DNA of 41,643 nt from assembly GCA_016782835.1 (NCBI GenBank), contig JADHXS010000006.1, positions 1-41,643 of the forward strand. The letters run 5' to 3'. Position numbers and translations under genes: made by a program. This document shows positions 1 to 8,533 of this stretch, in pieces. The notes beneath the pieces were generated by a model. It did not search any database, was not told the DNA's origin, and worked only from the letters and a program-made list of their open reading frames with translations. The DNA is from Phycisphaerae bacterium (GTDB lineage Bacteria; Planctomycetota; Phycisphaerae; Sedimentisphaerales; Anaerohalosphaeraceae). The number at the start of each line of letters is the position of its first letter. The stretch's first letter is position 1.

Positions 1-442
1 CTTCTTCACACAATTCAATGACGTTTACTTCATCCAGACCCATGATACTGACCATTGAGCCTTCAGAGGCATCAGCCGCCGCTTGCATGGCATTGCCGCG
101 TTTTTGAACCAGTTTTAATCCGTCTTCAAAGGAAATCAGTCCCGCTGCATACAAGGCGGTATATTCCCCCATACTCAAACCCGCTGTAACATCTGGCTTG
201 ATGCCCGATGCGCCGAACAGTTCAAGCAGGGCGGCAGACACCACAAAAATCGCCGGCTGCGAAACCGTCGTCGCGCTAAGTTTTTCTTCCGGCCCTTCCA
301 GGCACAACTGCTGCAAGTCATAACCGACAATCGCATTGGCTCGTTTAAACAGTTCCCTGGCTTGAGGATGCTGTTCAATCAGATCGTTGCCCATCCCTAC
401 GGTCTGAGCGCCTTGTCCCGGAAATAAAAATGCTGTTCTCAT
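1..442 (-). CDS. fabD: Malonyl-CoA:ACP transacylase, N-terminal part (cut by window edge)
   Basis: This enzyme moves malonyl groups from CoA to acyl carrier protein and so supplies extender units for fatty-acid synthesis in the cytoplasm. The minus-strand frame from ATG at 442 reads MRTAFLFPGQGAQ, the family's N-terminal signature. The nucleophile motif GLSMGEYTAL follows at about residue 90, with the catalytic Ser inside GLSMG. About 147 codons are present. The rest of the usual roughly 310-residue protein, including the second catalytic His, lies outside the window. The gene starts 36 bases downstream of the fabH stop codon and is the last visible gene of the rpmF-plsX-fabH-fabD operon. Confidence 0.95.
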   Translation of the reverse strand, partial: MRTAFLFPGQGAQTVGMGNDLIEQHPQARELFKRANAIVGYDLQQLCLEGPEEKLSATTVSQPAIFVVSAALLELFGASGIKPDVTAGLSMGEYTALYAAGLISFEDGLKLVQKRGNAMQAAADASEGSMVSIMGLDEVNVIELCEE

Positions 443-478
443 CGTCCCTGTTTCGTAATTAAAGGTACCACATCCTGT

Positions 479-1492
479 TTACAATTGAATCACATTCGCA
501 CCCCAGGTCAAACCGCCGCCGAAGGCGACCAACAGAACAATGTCGCCGGATTTAAGTTTTCCGAGACGTCTGCATTCATCTAAGGCAATCGGAATCGAAG
601 CCGCTGAGGTGTTACCATATTTGTCAATATTGATGAATATGCGGTCGTTGGTAAATTTAAGGCGTTTACCGACCGATTCGATAATCCGTGCATTCATTTG
701 ATGCGGAATAAACATTGCGATGTCTTCCACATCCAGATCGCATTTTTTGAGACATTCATTAACCAATTCGACGATTCGGCGAACCGCTGTTTGATAAACG
801 GCTCGTCCATCAATGGACATATAGACCATGGACGGGTCAGCAAGCGATTTTCCAACCGGATTACGGGACCCGTAAGCAGGGCAGTTCAACGCCGTCCAGC
901 CGCTTCCGTCTGAAAACGAAGTGCTGTACATAACGCCTTGGGGGCCTTCACTGGCGGATTTAAGAATCACCGCTCCCGCACCATCCCCGAACAAAATACA
1001 ACTGCCGCGATCTCGGTAGTTTGTAATGCGCGTCAGGGTTTCAGCGCCGATAACCAAAGCGTTTTTGTAAAGGCCGGAGCTGACAAATTGCTGAGCAATG
1101 GATAATCCATAAACAAAGCCGCTGCACGCCGCCGACAAATCAAACGCCCACGCATTTTTGGCGCCGATCATATCCTGTACAAAGCAGGCCGTGGAAGGAA
1201 AGACCATTTCCGGCGTAATGGTGCCGATGATAATCATGTTCAATTCTTCTGGTCTCATCCCTGCATCTTTCAGGGCTCGCCGAGCCGCTTCCGCCGACAG
1301 AGTTGCCGTTGTTTCCCCTTCAGAAACAACATGGCGAGTCTTGATGCCCGTCCGTGCCGTAATCCATTCATCGGAAGTGTCAACGATTTTGGTTAAATCT
1401 TCATTCGTCAGGATTTTTTCAGGAACAAAAGACCCCGTACCCGCCAGAATAGCCCGGCGCTTAGGTGTTTGAACCGTAGGATTATTGACCAT
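479..1492 (-). CDS. fabH: Beta-ketoacyl-ACP synthase III
   Basis: FabH condenses acetyl-CoA with malonyl-ACP to begin fatty-acid synthesis. The catalytic triad is visible: Cys123 in LSAACSGF, His264 in PHQMNARI and Asn294 in YGNTSAAS. The glycine-rich C-terminal segment VAFGGGLTWG is also present. The length of 337 residues is slightly above the usual 317-330 because of a short N-terminal extension. The chosen ATG at 1492 has GGTGGAA just upstream and overlaps the plsX stop by 11 bases, which suggests translational coupling. The order plsX-fabH-fabD is the common bacterial one. Confidence 0.97.
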   Translation of the reverse strand: MVNNPTVQTPKRRAILAGTGSFVPEKILTNEDLTKIVDTSDEWITARTGIKTRHVVSEGETTATLSAEAARRALKDAGMRPEELNMIIIGTITPEMVFPSTACFVQDMIGAKNAWAFDLSAACSGFVYGLSIAQQFVSSGLYKNALVIGAETLTRITNYRDRGSCILFGDGAGAVILKSASEGPQGVMYSTSFSDGSGWTALNCPAYGSRNPVGKSLADPSMVYMSIDGRAVYQTAVRRIVELVNECLKKCDLDVEDIAMFIPHQMNARIIESVGKRLKFTNDRIFINIDKYGNTSAASIPIALDECRRLGKLKSGDIVLLVAFGGGLTWGANVIQL

Positions 1493-2495
1493 TGGATTCC
1501 ACCGTTGATTGATTTAAACGTTCTACGATTTTTTCATTAATACGCTTAGTGGCAAATTTCTTACACGCAAGAATGGCATTTTTGATGGTCCGTGCCTTGC
1601 TGGAACCATGGCAAATCACCGACACGCCGTTGACCCCAAGCAGTAACGCGCCGCCATATTCATGATAATCATACTTTTTAAAAATCTCTTTGGCAACGGA
1701 TTTAAACCATAATGCCATGAGTTTGTTGCGGTTTTTGACCTCCTGCGCCAGAGCCGCAAAAATCATGTCCACAAGCCCCTCGGTCAGTTTTAAAACCACG
1801 TTTCCCAAAAAACCTTCACAAATCACCACGTCGCATTTACCTTCGAAAATATCCCGCCCTTCGAGATTCCCGACAAAATTCAGCTTCGGGTCCGATTTAA
1901 GGAACTGCCGGGTCTTTTTAACCAGTTCATTACCCTTGGCATCTTCTTCACCGATATTCATCAGCCCGATACGTGGATTGGGAACACCGAGCATTTCCTC
2001 AGCATAAATACTGCTCATCACCGCATATTGATAAAGATTGATAGGTTTGCAGGCGATATTCGCACCCACATCGCAAATCGTGACCGGGCCGTAATAGGTG
2101 GGAAAAACCACCGCGATACCGGGCCGTAAAACCCCCTCAAGATTCCGCATACGGAGTTGGCAGGCCGCCACACACGCACCGGTATTCCCCGCCGAAAGAA
2201 CGGCATCGACCTGGCGATGCGATGCGGCCCGCGCCATGATGGCAATCGAGCTTTTGGGCTTGTGGCGAATCGCCTCAACAGGCGATTCATCCATGCTAAT
2301 AATCTCCGGCGCATGAAAAATGCGAAAGGTGTCCGCCGATGCCCCCTGTTTCTGCAATTGTGACTGGATGATAGGCTCATCGCCAATAAGAACGACTTCA
2401 TCATCATCGTCGAGGGCTTCCTTGACCTCCAGCACACCGGCAATGATCTCACCGGGGGCATTGTCGCCTCCCATAGCGTCAACTGCGATTCGCAT
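1482..2495 (-). CDS. plsX: Phosphate acyltransferase PlsX
   Basis: PlsX makes acyl-phosphate from acyl-ACP as the first step of phosphatidic acid synthesis in the PlsX/PlsY route. The N-terminus MRIAVDAMGGDNAPGEI is the family hallmark, and SAGNTGACVA and EGFLGNVVLK are further conserved blocks. The length of 337 residues is normal. It lies only two bases after the rpmF stop and overlaps fabH, in the classic rpmF-plsX-fabH arrangement that links ribosome and membrane synthesis. Confidence 0.97.
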   Translation of the reverse strand: MRIAVDAMGGDNAPGEIIAGVLEVKEALDDDDEVVLIGDEPIIQSQLQKQGASADTFRIFHAPEIISMDESPVEAIRHKPKSSIAIMARAASHRQVDAVLSAGNTGACVAACQLRMRNLEGVLRPGIAVVFPTYYGPVTICDVGANIACKPINLYQYAVMSSIYAEEMLGVPNPRIGLMNIGEEDAKGNELVKKTRQFLKSDPKLNFVGNLEGRDIFEGKCDVVICEGFLGNVVLKLTEGLVDMIFAALAQEVKNRNKLMALWFKSVAKEIFKKYDYHEYGGALLLGVNGVSVICHGSSKARTIKNAILACKKFATKRINEKIVERLNQSTVESNGQ

Positions 2496-2497
2496 TG

Positions 2498-2686
2498 TTA
2501 GTCTTCAGCCTTTTCTGCGAGATTGAGGGTAATCTGGTCATTGACATAACCGCACTGGCCGCAGGCGGCGTGAGGAAGCTTGGCGGCGCTGCATTTTTTA
2601 CACAGCGAATAATTCACCGGGCTTAAACGATGATGACTCCGCCGTGTGCGTGTTCGTGATTTACTGGTTTTTTTGACTGGAAGCAT
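2498..2686 (-). CDS. rpmF: 50S ribosomal protein L32, zinc-binding form
   Basis: This is a 62-residue basic ribosomal protein of the large subunit. The N-terminal SKSRTRTRRSHH stretch is typical of L32. Four cysteines (29, 32, 42 and 45, in CKKC and CGQC) form the zinc ribbon of the C+ form, so it has not been replaced by the zinc-free version. It is the first gene of the operon. GGAGAG lies 10 bases before the ATG, and a candidate promoter sits at 2713-2741. Confidence 0.96.
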   Translation of the reverse strand: MLPVKKTSKSRTRTRRSHHRLSPVNYSLCKKCSAAKLPHAACGQCGYVNDQITLNLAEKAED

Positions 2687-2712
2687 ATCGGTCTAACTCT
2701 CCAAAACGAATG

Positions 2713-2741
2713 TCTAAATGCGATACATGATAACAAAGCAA
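2713..2741 (-). promoter_or_regulatory. Candidate sigma70 promoter of rpmF-plsX-fabH-fabD
   Basis: On the minus strand TTGCTT and TTTAGA are 17 bases apart, placing the start site near 2706, about 20 bases before rpmF. The rest of the 413-base divergent region (2687-3099) is A+T-rich, holds the opposing promoter at 3027-3055, and shows no other gene or obvious operator. Confidence 0.4.
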
Positions 2742-3026
2742 CAAAATCCCCTCCTTTAGCTCATCAGCCGGACAAGCTAATTAATAGGGATTCTTTCAAA
2801 ATTTAAACCAAATAAAACCCATGTGTTATTTTCGAAAATGTATAACAGGCCGGGCTTTGACCGTAAAGTAAAATAATTTCGGAAAAGGAATTTATATAGC
2901 CGATTCAGCCTTATCAGTCAAGCGATTTAATCTGAAAAAACGCGTGAAAATATGTATTTTTCAAAGTTTACGGTTGCATTCAGGAGAATTGTTGATTATT
3001 TTATAGAATTCCATATTTTGGGAATT

Positions 3027-3055
3027 TTGAAGTTTTTCAGCATGTCCGGTATATG
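3027..3055 (+). promoter_or_regulatory. Candidate sigma70 promoter of the SPOR-like protein gene
   Basis: TTGAAG and TATATG are separated by 17 bases. The predicted start near 3062 gives a leader of about 38 bases before the ATG at 3100. The call rests on sequence match only, in an A+T-rich region where chance matches are common. Confidence 0.4.
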
Positions 3056-3099
3056 CGGAAAAATGCAAATTATGATAACCCCAGAGATTTTGTTAGCTT

Positions 3100-3846
3100 A
3101 TGGCCCGAAAATCAAAACGAATGGCGTTATATGAGGCAATTCGCCAGGGACAGGTGAAAATCGCGAAGGGCCTTGAAAGTGGACAGATGCGGTCGGATGG
3201 TATTGGGCACAGCAAGCCTAAAAGCGGAATTCCGGACAGCATCGCTCTTTTTAAAAACAAGGAAAAATCCCCGTCAATTTCGACTTTATCAAAGATTTTA
3301 GCCGTTGTTTGCGGACTGGCGGCAATGGCGATTCTGCTGTTTGGTATCTGGCTTGTGATACATTTAACCGGCGGTTCCGAGACTGTTCCTACAACCGATG
3401 AGCCTGCTAACCAGTCGCAAATGACGCAGGGGAACGTAGGCGAGAAAATCGAACCGGCCGAAGAAGAAAGTTCCGGCTTCATGGGGTTTGGCGGAAAAAA
3501 GGCCTCCGAAGAATCAGCCGTAGAGAAACAACCGGCCCAGCCGACGCCGTATCAGGGGCCGAATGTGATTGTGATTCAGCAGATTCCTCCGGACCAGCAG
3601 GACAAATTGCTGCCTGTTCAGGAGTACTACAATGCCAAGGGCATTGCGACTGAAATGATTCAGCGGAGCGGATATACCTTGCTGGTGACGAAGGCCGGGT
3701 TTGATTACGACCCGAAACGCCAGGGCACGGACGGCTATCGTCTGTTGCAGCGAATCCGGCAGTTGGGCCTGACCTATCCGGAAGCAACCGGAGATACCAA
3801 GTTCGGCTTACGGCCGTTTCAGGATGCGTACGGTTATAAACGATAA
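3100..3846 (+). CDS. Single-pass membrane protein with SPOR-like C-terminal domain
   Basis: I do not recognise a named family. The 248-residue product has a basic N-terminus (MARKSKRMALYEAIRQGQ), one membrane segment at about residues 66-91, a Glu/Pro/Gln-rich linker, and a compact C-terminal domain from about residue 152. That domain begins with a beta-strand (NVIVIQQI), then a helix and a YYNAKGIATEMI strand. It resembles the layout of SPOR peptidoglycan-binding domains, but I cannot prove membership. The order suggests an inner-membrane anchor with an exported domain. The gene is followed after 27 bases by the small basic protein, so the two may be cotranscribed. The ATG at 3100 lacks a strong Shine-Dalgarno; the Met at residue 8 is an alternative. 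Confidence 0.75.
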   Translation: MARKSKRMALYEAIRQGQVKIAKGLESGQMRSDGIGHSKPKSGIPDSIALFKNKEKSPSISTLSKILAVVCGLAAMAILLFGIWLVIHLTGGSETVPTTDEPANQSQMTQGNVGEKIEPAEEESSGFMGFGGKKASEESAVEKQPAQPTPYQGPNVIVIQQIPPDQQDKLLPVQEYYNAKGIATEMIQRSGYTLLVTKAGFDYDPKRQGTDGYRLLQRIRQLGLTYPEATGDTKFGLRPFQDAYGYKR

Positions 3847-3873
3847 GCGTTAAAAATATCAGGAGAAAGTTGA

Positions 3874-4041
3874 ATGTCAATTGATCGTTCATTAAGAGTT
3901 AAGGGCGCGTTAAAGCGTCATCGGAATGTACTTTCGCGTGAAGAGCGGCTTCAGGTTCTCAAGACTGAGGAGCGCTGGGAAGACGGCGACAAAGTCACGG
4001 GGCTGCCGAAGGTCGCTCACCGAAAAGCCAGCGTTAAATAG
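3874..4041 (+). CDS. Small basic protein (TIGR04137-like, PVC group)
   Basis: This is a 55-residue gene with ATG at 3874 and AGGAGA seven bases upstream. The product begins MSIDRSLRVKGALKRHRNV and ends in Lys. It is rich in Arg and Lys and contains LSREERLQVL and a GLPKVAHRK tail. From memory this matches the small basic protein family shared by Planctomycetes, Verrucomicrobia and Chlamydiae (TIGR04137). Its function is unknown to me, but its charge and size recall ribosomal or nucleic-acid-associated proteins. A weak 5-bp hairpin followed by TTAATTTT overlaps the stop codon (about 4041-4061) and could end the transcript. Confidence 0.85.
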   Translation: MSIDRSLRVKGALKRHRNVLSREERLQVLKTEERWEDGDKVTGLPKVAHRKASVK

Positions 4042-4090
4042 AGCAGCGGCTCTTAATTTTAAGCAGAATTAACTTGCCGCTCGGTACACG

Positions 4091-4119
4091 TTGGCATTGA
4101 GTACGGGCGGCAATGCTAT
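4091..4119 (+). promoter_or_regulatory. Possible promoter of the aminotransferase gene
   Basis: TTGGCA and TGCTAT are 17 bases apart. The start would fall near 4126, about 30 bases before the ATG at 4156. The -10 match is only moderate. Confidence 0.3.
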
Positions 4120-4155
4120 GCGCAGAACAATTTAGTCAATTAAAGGAATGGTACG

Positions 4156-5271
4156 ATGGATTATCTGGCGGATCGCACAAAACTGATAGATGCCAGTGGT
4201 ATACGCAAGGTTTTTGCACTGGCGGCCCAACTGGATGACCCGGTGAATTTTTCGATTGGCCAGCCGGACTTTGACGTTCCGGATGTTGTCAAGGACGCCG
4301 CGATTGACGCAATCCGCAAAGGCTATAACAAATATTCACAAACCGCCGGACTGGAAGATGTCGTCGCCTGCCTGAAGGCAAAGATCGCCGCCGAGTACGG
4401 CTGGGACAATCCGCCGCTGATGATTACCGACGGTGTCAGCGGGGGACTGCTGCTGGCATTCATGGCGTTAATCAATCCCGGCGATGAGGTCATCGTGCAG
4501 GACCCGTATTTTGTCATGTATAAACATCTCGTCAGGATGCTGGGCGGAAAGTGCGTCTATATCAACACCTATCCGGATTTCCGGCTGCCTGTCGAAAAAA
4601 TCGAAGCGGCCATTACGGACAAAACGAAACTGATTTGTTTGAATTCGCCCGCCAATCCGACCGGCGCCGTCTATACGGAAAAAGAGGTCAACGACATTGC
4701 CCAACTGGCTCAGCAGAATAACATTATCGTTCTCAGCGACGAGATCTATGAAGAATTCTGCTATGACGCCAAAAATCCCAGTATCGGCACCTATTATGAC
4801 AAGGCGATTATTCTCAGGGGATTCAGCAAAAGTCATGCGATGACCGGCTGGCGGTTGGGGTATGCCGCCGTCTCGGAAAAACTGGCGCCGCTGCTCGATA
4901 AGATGCTGATGATTCAGCAGTATACCTTCGTCTGTGCGCCGACGCCGTTCCAGATGGCGATTCCGGCGGCGATGGAATGCGACACCACCGCCTATGTTGA
5001 CCAATACCACAAAAAACGCGACCGCATGCTCGAAGGGCTGGGAAAGTGCTTTGACATCACCCGGCCGGCGGGGGCGTTCTATATGTTTATCAAGGCACCG
5101 GACAAATACCCCAATGCGACAGCGTTTGTCAAAAAGGCCATCGAAAACAATGTCCTCATCATCCCGGGCAATGTCTTCAGCGAACAGGATACGCACTTCC
5201 GTATCAGCTATGTCGCCACCGATGAAAAAATCGAACAGGGTATCAAAATCCTCTGTAATCTGGCAATGTAG
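4156..5271 (+). CDS. Class I/II PLP-dependent aminotransferase (aspartate/aromatic type)
   Basis: A cytoplasmic fold-type I aminotransferase of 371 residues. The PLP Schiff-base lysine is Lys225 in GFSKSHAMTGWR. The cofactor-binding Asn167 lies in NSPANPTG and Asp195 in LSDEIYEE. The N-terminal segment FSIGQPDFDVP is typical of the aspartate aminotransferase Igamma subgroup. Substrate preference (aspartate, aromatic or another amino acid) cannot be read from sequence alone. AAAGGA precedes the ATG by eight bases. A strong terminator follows at 5323-5349, so the gene appears to end a transcription unit. Confidence 0.93.
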   Translation: MDYLADRTKLIDASGIRKVFALAAQLDDPVNFSIGQPDFDVPDVVKDAAIDAIRKGYNKYSQTAGLEDVVACLKAKIAAEYGWDNPPLMITDGVSGGLLLAFMALINPGDEVIVQDPYFVMYKHLVRMLGGKCVYINTYPDFRLPVEKIEAAITDKTKLICLNSPANPTGAVYTEKEVNDIAQLAQQNNIIVLSDEIYEEFCYDAKNPSIGTYYDKAIILRGFSKSHAMTGWRLGYAAVSEKLAPLLDKMLMIQQYTFVCAPTPFQMAIPAAMECDTTAYVDQYHKKRDRMLEGLGKCFDITRPAGAFYMFIKAPDKYPNATAFVKKAIENNVLIIPGNVFSEQDTHFRISYVATDEKIEQGIKILCNLAM

Positions 5272-5322
5272 CCGATTGTCATTCACGCGAAGGCGCCGAA
5301 TCCATAGTTTTACCCGTTCAAG

Positions 5323-5349
5323 GCCGGCAGGCATCTGCCGGCTTTTTTT
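5323..5349 (+). terminator. Intrinsic terminator after the aminotransferase gene
   Basis: A perfect 8-bp stem (GCCGGCAG/CTGCCGGC) with a four-base loop is followed by seven T. The rest of the 305-base gap to the next start holds a promoter at 5479-5506 and, at about 5415-5475, a low-complexity stretch (AGTTAGCAGTAAACAG, then GGGGGATTTTGATTT) that resembles the reverse complement of 31470-31520. Confidence 0.9.
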
Positions 5350-5478
5350 GTTGCGATGAATTGGGTTCGGTTGTCATTTTTTTATGCTCTCCGATTAGGC
5401 GGATTTCGAGAGATTCCAGTTAGCAGTAAACAGGGAAAGGCAGAAGCCAGAGGGCAGAAGGGGGATTTTGATTTGTGC

Positions 5479-5506
5479 TTGACTTTCATGTTTGAGCGGT
5501 TATAAC
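5479..5506 (+). promoter_or_regulatory. Candidate sigma70 promoter of the Na/Pi cotransporter gene
   Basis: TTGACT and TATAAC are 16 bases apart, with a start near 5513 and a leader of about 64 bases. I see no clear tandem Pho-box repeats upstream of it. Confidence 0.6.
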
Positions 5507-5576
5507 TCCGCGTAAAGTGTGTGAATTTTATCTGATATTAACGAAACGCTAACATGGATTGGTGCGGGATTTTCTT

Positions 5577-7469
5577 ATGAGTTATCAGGCTTTGGAAATC
5601 ATCTTTCAGGTATGCGGGGGTTTGGGAATCTTTCTTCTCGGCATGAAAAACATGTCCGAAGGTATGCAGGCCGTGGCGGGGGAGCGTTTACGGAAGCTCA
5701 TCGGGGCGGTCACGAATAACCGGCTGATGGCCAGCGGCGTCGGCACACTGGTAACCTGTATCATCCAGTCCAGTTCCGTGACGACGGTGATGGTGGTTGG
5801 CATGGTCAACGCCAGCATTATGACGCTGGCGCAGGCCATCGGCGTGATACTGGGGGCGAATATCGGCACGACGATTACCGGCTGGATACTGGTCGTCAAG
5901 GTCGGCAAATACGGGCTGCCGCTGTTGGGGATTTCGGCCTTTTTCTACCTGTTTTCCAAAAAAGACAGCATCCGCTTTTTTTCGATGTTTCTCGTTGGTT
6001 TAGGCATGGTATTTTTCGGCTTAGAGTTGATGAAACAGGGATTTGCCCCGATTAAAGAAATGCCGGGGTTTGTGGTATGGTTCCACCGTTTCAGTCCGGA
6101 TTCGTATTTAGGCGTGTGGAAATGCGTGCTGGTCGGGGCGGCACTGACGGCGGTCGTGCAATCGTCGTCGGCGACGTTGGGTATTACGATGGCACTGGCG
6201 CTGACCGGGGCGATTGATTACCGCACCGCGGCGGCATTGATTCTGGGCGAAAACATCGGCACGACGATTACAGCGCTCCTGGCTTCCCTGGGGGCTTTCA
6301 CGAATGCCCGCCGGGCGGCCTATGCACACGTGGCATTTAATGTCATCGGAGTCTGCTGGATTACGCTGGTGTTTACGCCGTACACGAATCTGATTTCGCG
6401 GATTATCACGAAAACGCAGATTTGCGATATTGGTGTGATTGTGGTGGCCGAAGGGAATGACGCCAAAATCAAAGACTACGCCGGAACGTGTGATATTCCG
6501 GAAAAAGCCCTGTACTTTACCGACGCGAGCGGCGGGCACACCAACAACCTCGGCGAAACGCTGAGTGATGATACGTCGTATGTACTGGCGAGTGACCTTG
6601 AGAAATTTGTCGATGCCCACCGGTTGCCGGATTTGCCGCTCTATACCACGCATGGCGTTGAATACCCCTTTACGCAGTCGGCCATTGCGTTTACGCATTC
6701 GGGATTCAATGTTGTCAACACGCTGCTGTTTTTGCCGTTCATCGGACTGCTGGCGAAGTTCCTGGTCTGGCTGGTGCCGGATAAAGTGGCGGAAAAACCG
6801 CGGCTGACCTACCTGAATGTGCGGATGCTGGATACCCCGGCGATTGCCATTGAACAGTCGTATAAGGAACTGATTAAGATGGGGCATTCCACAAAAGATA
6901 TGATGCACCAGTTCAAGCGGATGCTGTCGAATAAAGAACCCGACCGGCAAACGGCCGAACTGATTTTCCAGAAGGAAACCGACCTCGACGTGATTCAGAA
7001 AGAAATCGTCGAGTTTATCGGGAACATGATGGCCGGTAATATCACACATGAGGTGATGCAGGACGCCAGCGCTCATTTGCGTATGGCGGACGAACTGGAA
7101 TCGGTCAGCGATTATGTCCAGAGCCTGCTGAAACTGCGGCTGAAGATGCGCAATACAGGGCTTCAGTTCAGTGAGGGCGGCCTGAAAGATTTGATGGACC
7201 TGCATGAAAAAGTGCAGGAGTATATCGACCTGATTAACGCGGGCATCGAACGGGAAGACGCAATGCCGGACTATTTCAGTGAAATGCGAACGAAGGGACT
7301 GGCGGTAACGAACCTGATGAAGGAATGCCGCGAACGGCACCTGATGCGTGTGGGCGACGGTATCGTGTCTCCTTTGATGAGCCTGATTTATACCGATATG
7401 CTGACGGCGTATCGGCGGATTAAGGACCATGCGTTTAATATTGCCGAAGTGCTGGCGGGCGAAAAATAA
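5577..7469 (+). CDS. Na+/phosphate cotransporter family protein with PhoU-like C-terminal domain
   Basis: A 630-residue inner-membrane protein of the NptA/YjbB type (PF02690). The two inverted-repeat signature motifs are clear: QSSSVTTVMVVGMVNA followed by GANIGTT, and QSSSATLGITMAL followed by GENIGTT. The C-terminal third (about residues 430-625) is helical and PhoU-like. About 80 residues (roughly 281-362) are inserted between the transmembrane part and the last FNVVNTLLFLPF helix. This is not part of the core fold and is probably a loop domain outside the membrane. The ATG at 5577 is preferred, with a GCGGGA-like ribosome site. A TTG at 5559 would add six residues. Phosphate import is the family's expected role, but some members act in efflux or regulation. 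Confidence 0.92.
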   Translation: MSYQALEIIFQVCGGLGIFLLGMKNMSEGMQAVAGERLRKLIGAVTNNRLMASGVGTLVTCIIQSSSVTTVMVVGMVNASIMTLAQAIGVILGANIGTTITGWILVVKVGKYGLPLLGISAFFYLFSKKDSIRFFSMFLVGLGMVFFGLELMKQGFAPIKEMPGFVVWFHRFSPDSYLGVWKCVLVGAALTAVVQSSSATLGITMALALTGAIDYRTAAALILGENIGTTITALLASLGAFTNARRAAYAHVAFNVIGVCWITLVFTPYTNLISRIITKTQICDIGVIVVAEGNDAKIKDYAGTCDIPEKALYFTDASGGHTNNLGETLSDDTSYVLASDLEKFVDAHRLPDLPLYTTHGVEYPFTQSAIAFTHSGFNVVNTLLFLPFIGLLAKFLVWLVPDKVAEKPRLTYLNVRMLDTPAIAIEQSYKELIKMGHSTKDMMHQFKRMLSNKEPDRQTAELIFQKETDLDVIQKEIVEFIGNMMAGNITHEVMQDASAHLRMADELESVSDYVQSLLKLRLKMRNTGLQFSEGGLKDLMDLHEKVQEYIDLINAGIEREDAMPDYFSEMRTKGLAVTNLMKECRERHLMRVGDGIVSPLMSLIYTDMLTAYRRIKDHAFNIAEVLAGEK

Positions 7470-7500
7470 AAATCAAAGATTAAAAATTAAAAAGCAAAAT

Positions 7501-7590
7501 TATGGAATCCCGATACCGTCGGGATGCTGAAAAAACAGATTCTTCGTTTTCCCTTCGACTTCGCTCTGGGCTAAGGACTTTTTGAGAATG
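7501..7590. repeat. Dispersed palindromic repeat region
   Basis: The 131-base convergent gap holds a perfect 7-bp hairpin (ATCCCGA at 7507-7513, TCGGGAT at 7519-7525). It is preceded by an A-rich tract of AAATCAAAGATTAAAAATTA character and by TATGGA. A segment whose minus strand reads GTCATTCTC...GAGCGAAGTCGAAGGG...GAAGAATCTG follows. Related copies occur at 12360-12450, 26701-26760, 31317-31375 and 40333-40396. It may also end the convergent transcripts. Confidence 0.75.
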
Positions 7591-7600
7591 ACTGCCGGCA

Positions 7601-8320
7601 TCAATGTTTCTTTAAGATGTCGGAGATGTCGCGGGCGTAGACCGGCTCGATGACACATTTTTTCAGGCCGGTTTCGTGCAGGTATTTGACCTGGTGTCCC
7701 TGGAAGCGGTTGAGGATACACACCAGCCTTTCGCCGGCTTTGCCGAGCAGCAGTTGACAGCGTGAGACCGTCAGTTCTTTTTCCGGTGATGCATGAAAAC
7801 AGACAATGGCCTGCGAATCAGAATCGGCCCGGAGGTAGGCTTTCAGGTCTTTTGTTTGTACGGCGGCGCCGTTGTCCTGTGCGACTTTCAGAAATGCCTC
7901 CAGTTTTTCGAAATCATCCGTCAGTGCGATAAACTGTTCCGGGGGCTTCTGAAACGGCCCAAACAGGTTTTTGGGGTCAATATCGCTCAGCACTTCCTTC
8001 CAGTCGTTTTGGCTGACGCCGAAGGATTTGGCAAACTGAAGGACGAACTGTTTTTCCTTTTCGTCCACCTGCCCATCGGTTTTGGCCATGACGACCATCG
8101 CCTTTAAGGCAGCGAGGGCTTTTTCGCGATTTGAGACGGGATAAAAGGAGATGTTATCGCTGATGACCTCCCGGAGCAGGGCATTCCAGTCATCTACCAA
8201 CACGGCAAGCTCTGTGGCGGCTCTGCTGAGAAATGCCTTTTCCTGCGGTTGAATCACTCCGTCACAGCACATTAATCGCATCAGATTTTTCAGGCAGTTC
8301 ATGTTATCCGGTGCTGTCAT
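7601..8320 (-). CDS. TerB-like (tellurite-resistance TerB fold) protein
   Basis: A 239-residue cytoplasmic protein when started at the ATG at 8320, which has AAGGAAAAGG upstream. Residues about 5-110 form a helical TerB/DjlA-like domain, with the repeated acidic motifs MCCDGVIQPQEKAFL and AKTDGQVDEKEKQFV typical of this fold. The C-terminal half (RFQGHQVKYLHETGL and following) has no family I can name. TerB-like domains often bind metal ions or act in membrane stress. The role here is unknown. The frame stays open upstream to 8479, but that part overlaps the A-rich intergenic sequence and looks non-coding. Confidence 0.75.
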   Translation of the reverse strand: MTAPDNMNCLKNLMRLMCCDGVIQPQEKAFLSRAATELAVLVDDWNALLREVISDNISFYPVSNREKALAALKAMVVMAKTDGQVDEKEKQFVLQFAKSFGVSQNDWKEVLSDIDPKNLFGPFQKPPEQFIALTDDFEKLEAFLKVAQDNGAAVQTKDLKAYLRADSDSQAIVCFHASPEKELTVSRCQLLLGKAGERLVCILNRFQGHQVKYLHETGLKKCVIEPVYARDISDILKKH

Positions 8321-8533
8321 GGGCCTTTTCCTTGAAAACCTGTTTTTTTCGTCCGCATTATCATACACGGGCGGGGCGATTTTGCAAGCTGGAAGTTGCT
8401 CAATCAATTCGGTATATCTTTTGAAATGGGTGTGTTTTTTTGTGAAACAGGGGGGTTGCGAGGGCGTTTTAATAATCAAGGCTGTGAAAGATTTCTATTG
8501 TCAAAGCTGCGAAAAGGGACTAAAATTTTGCGT

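Noticed and set aside
4468-5334. 288-codon frame antisense to the aminotransferase
   Set aside because: Opposite a gene with all catalytic motifs; composition is typical of a shadow frame, and it runs through the terminator.
6108-7430. 440-codon open frame antisense to the Na/Pi cotransporter
   Set aside because: It is His/Gln/Arg-rich with no domain, lies fully opposite a well-supported gene and has no ribosome site; it is a mirror of the codon bias.
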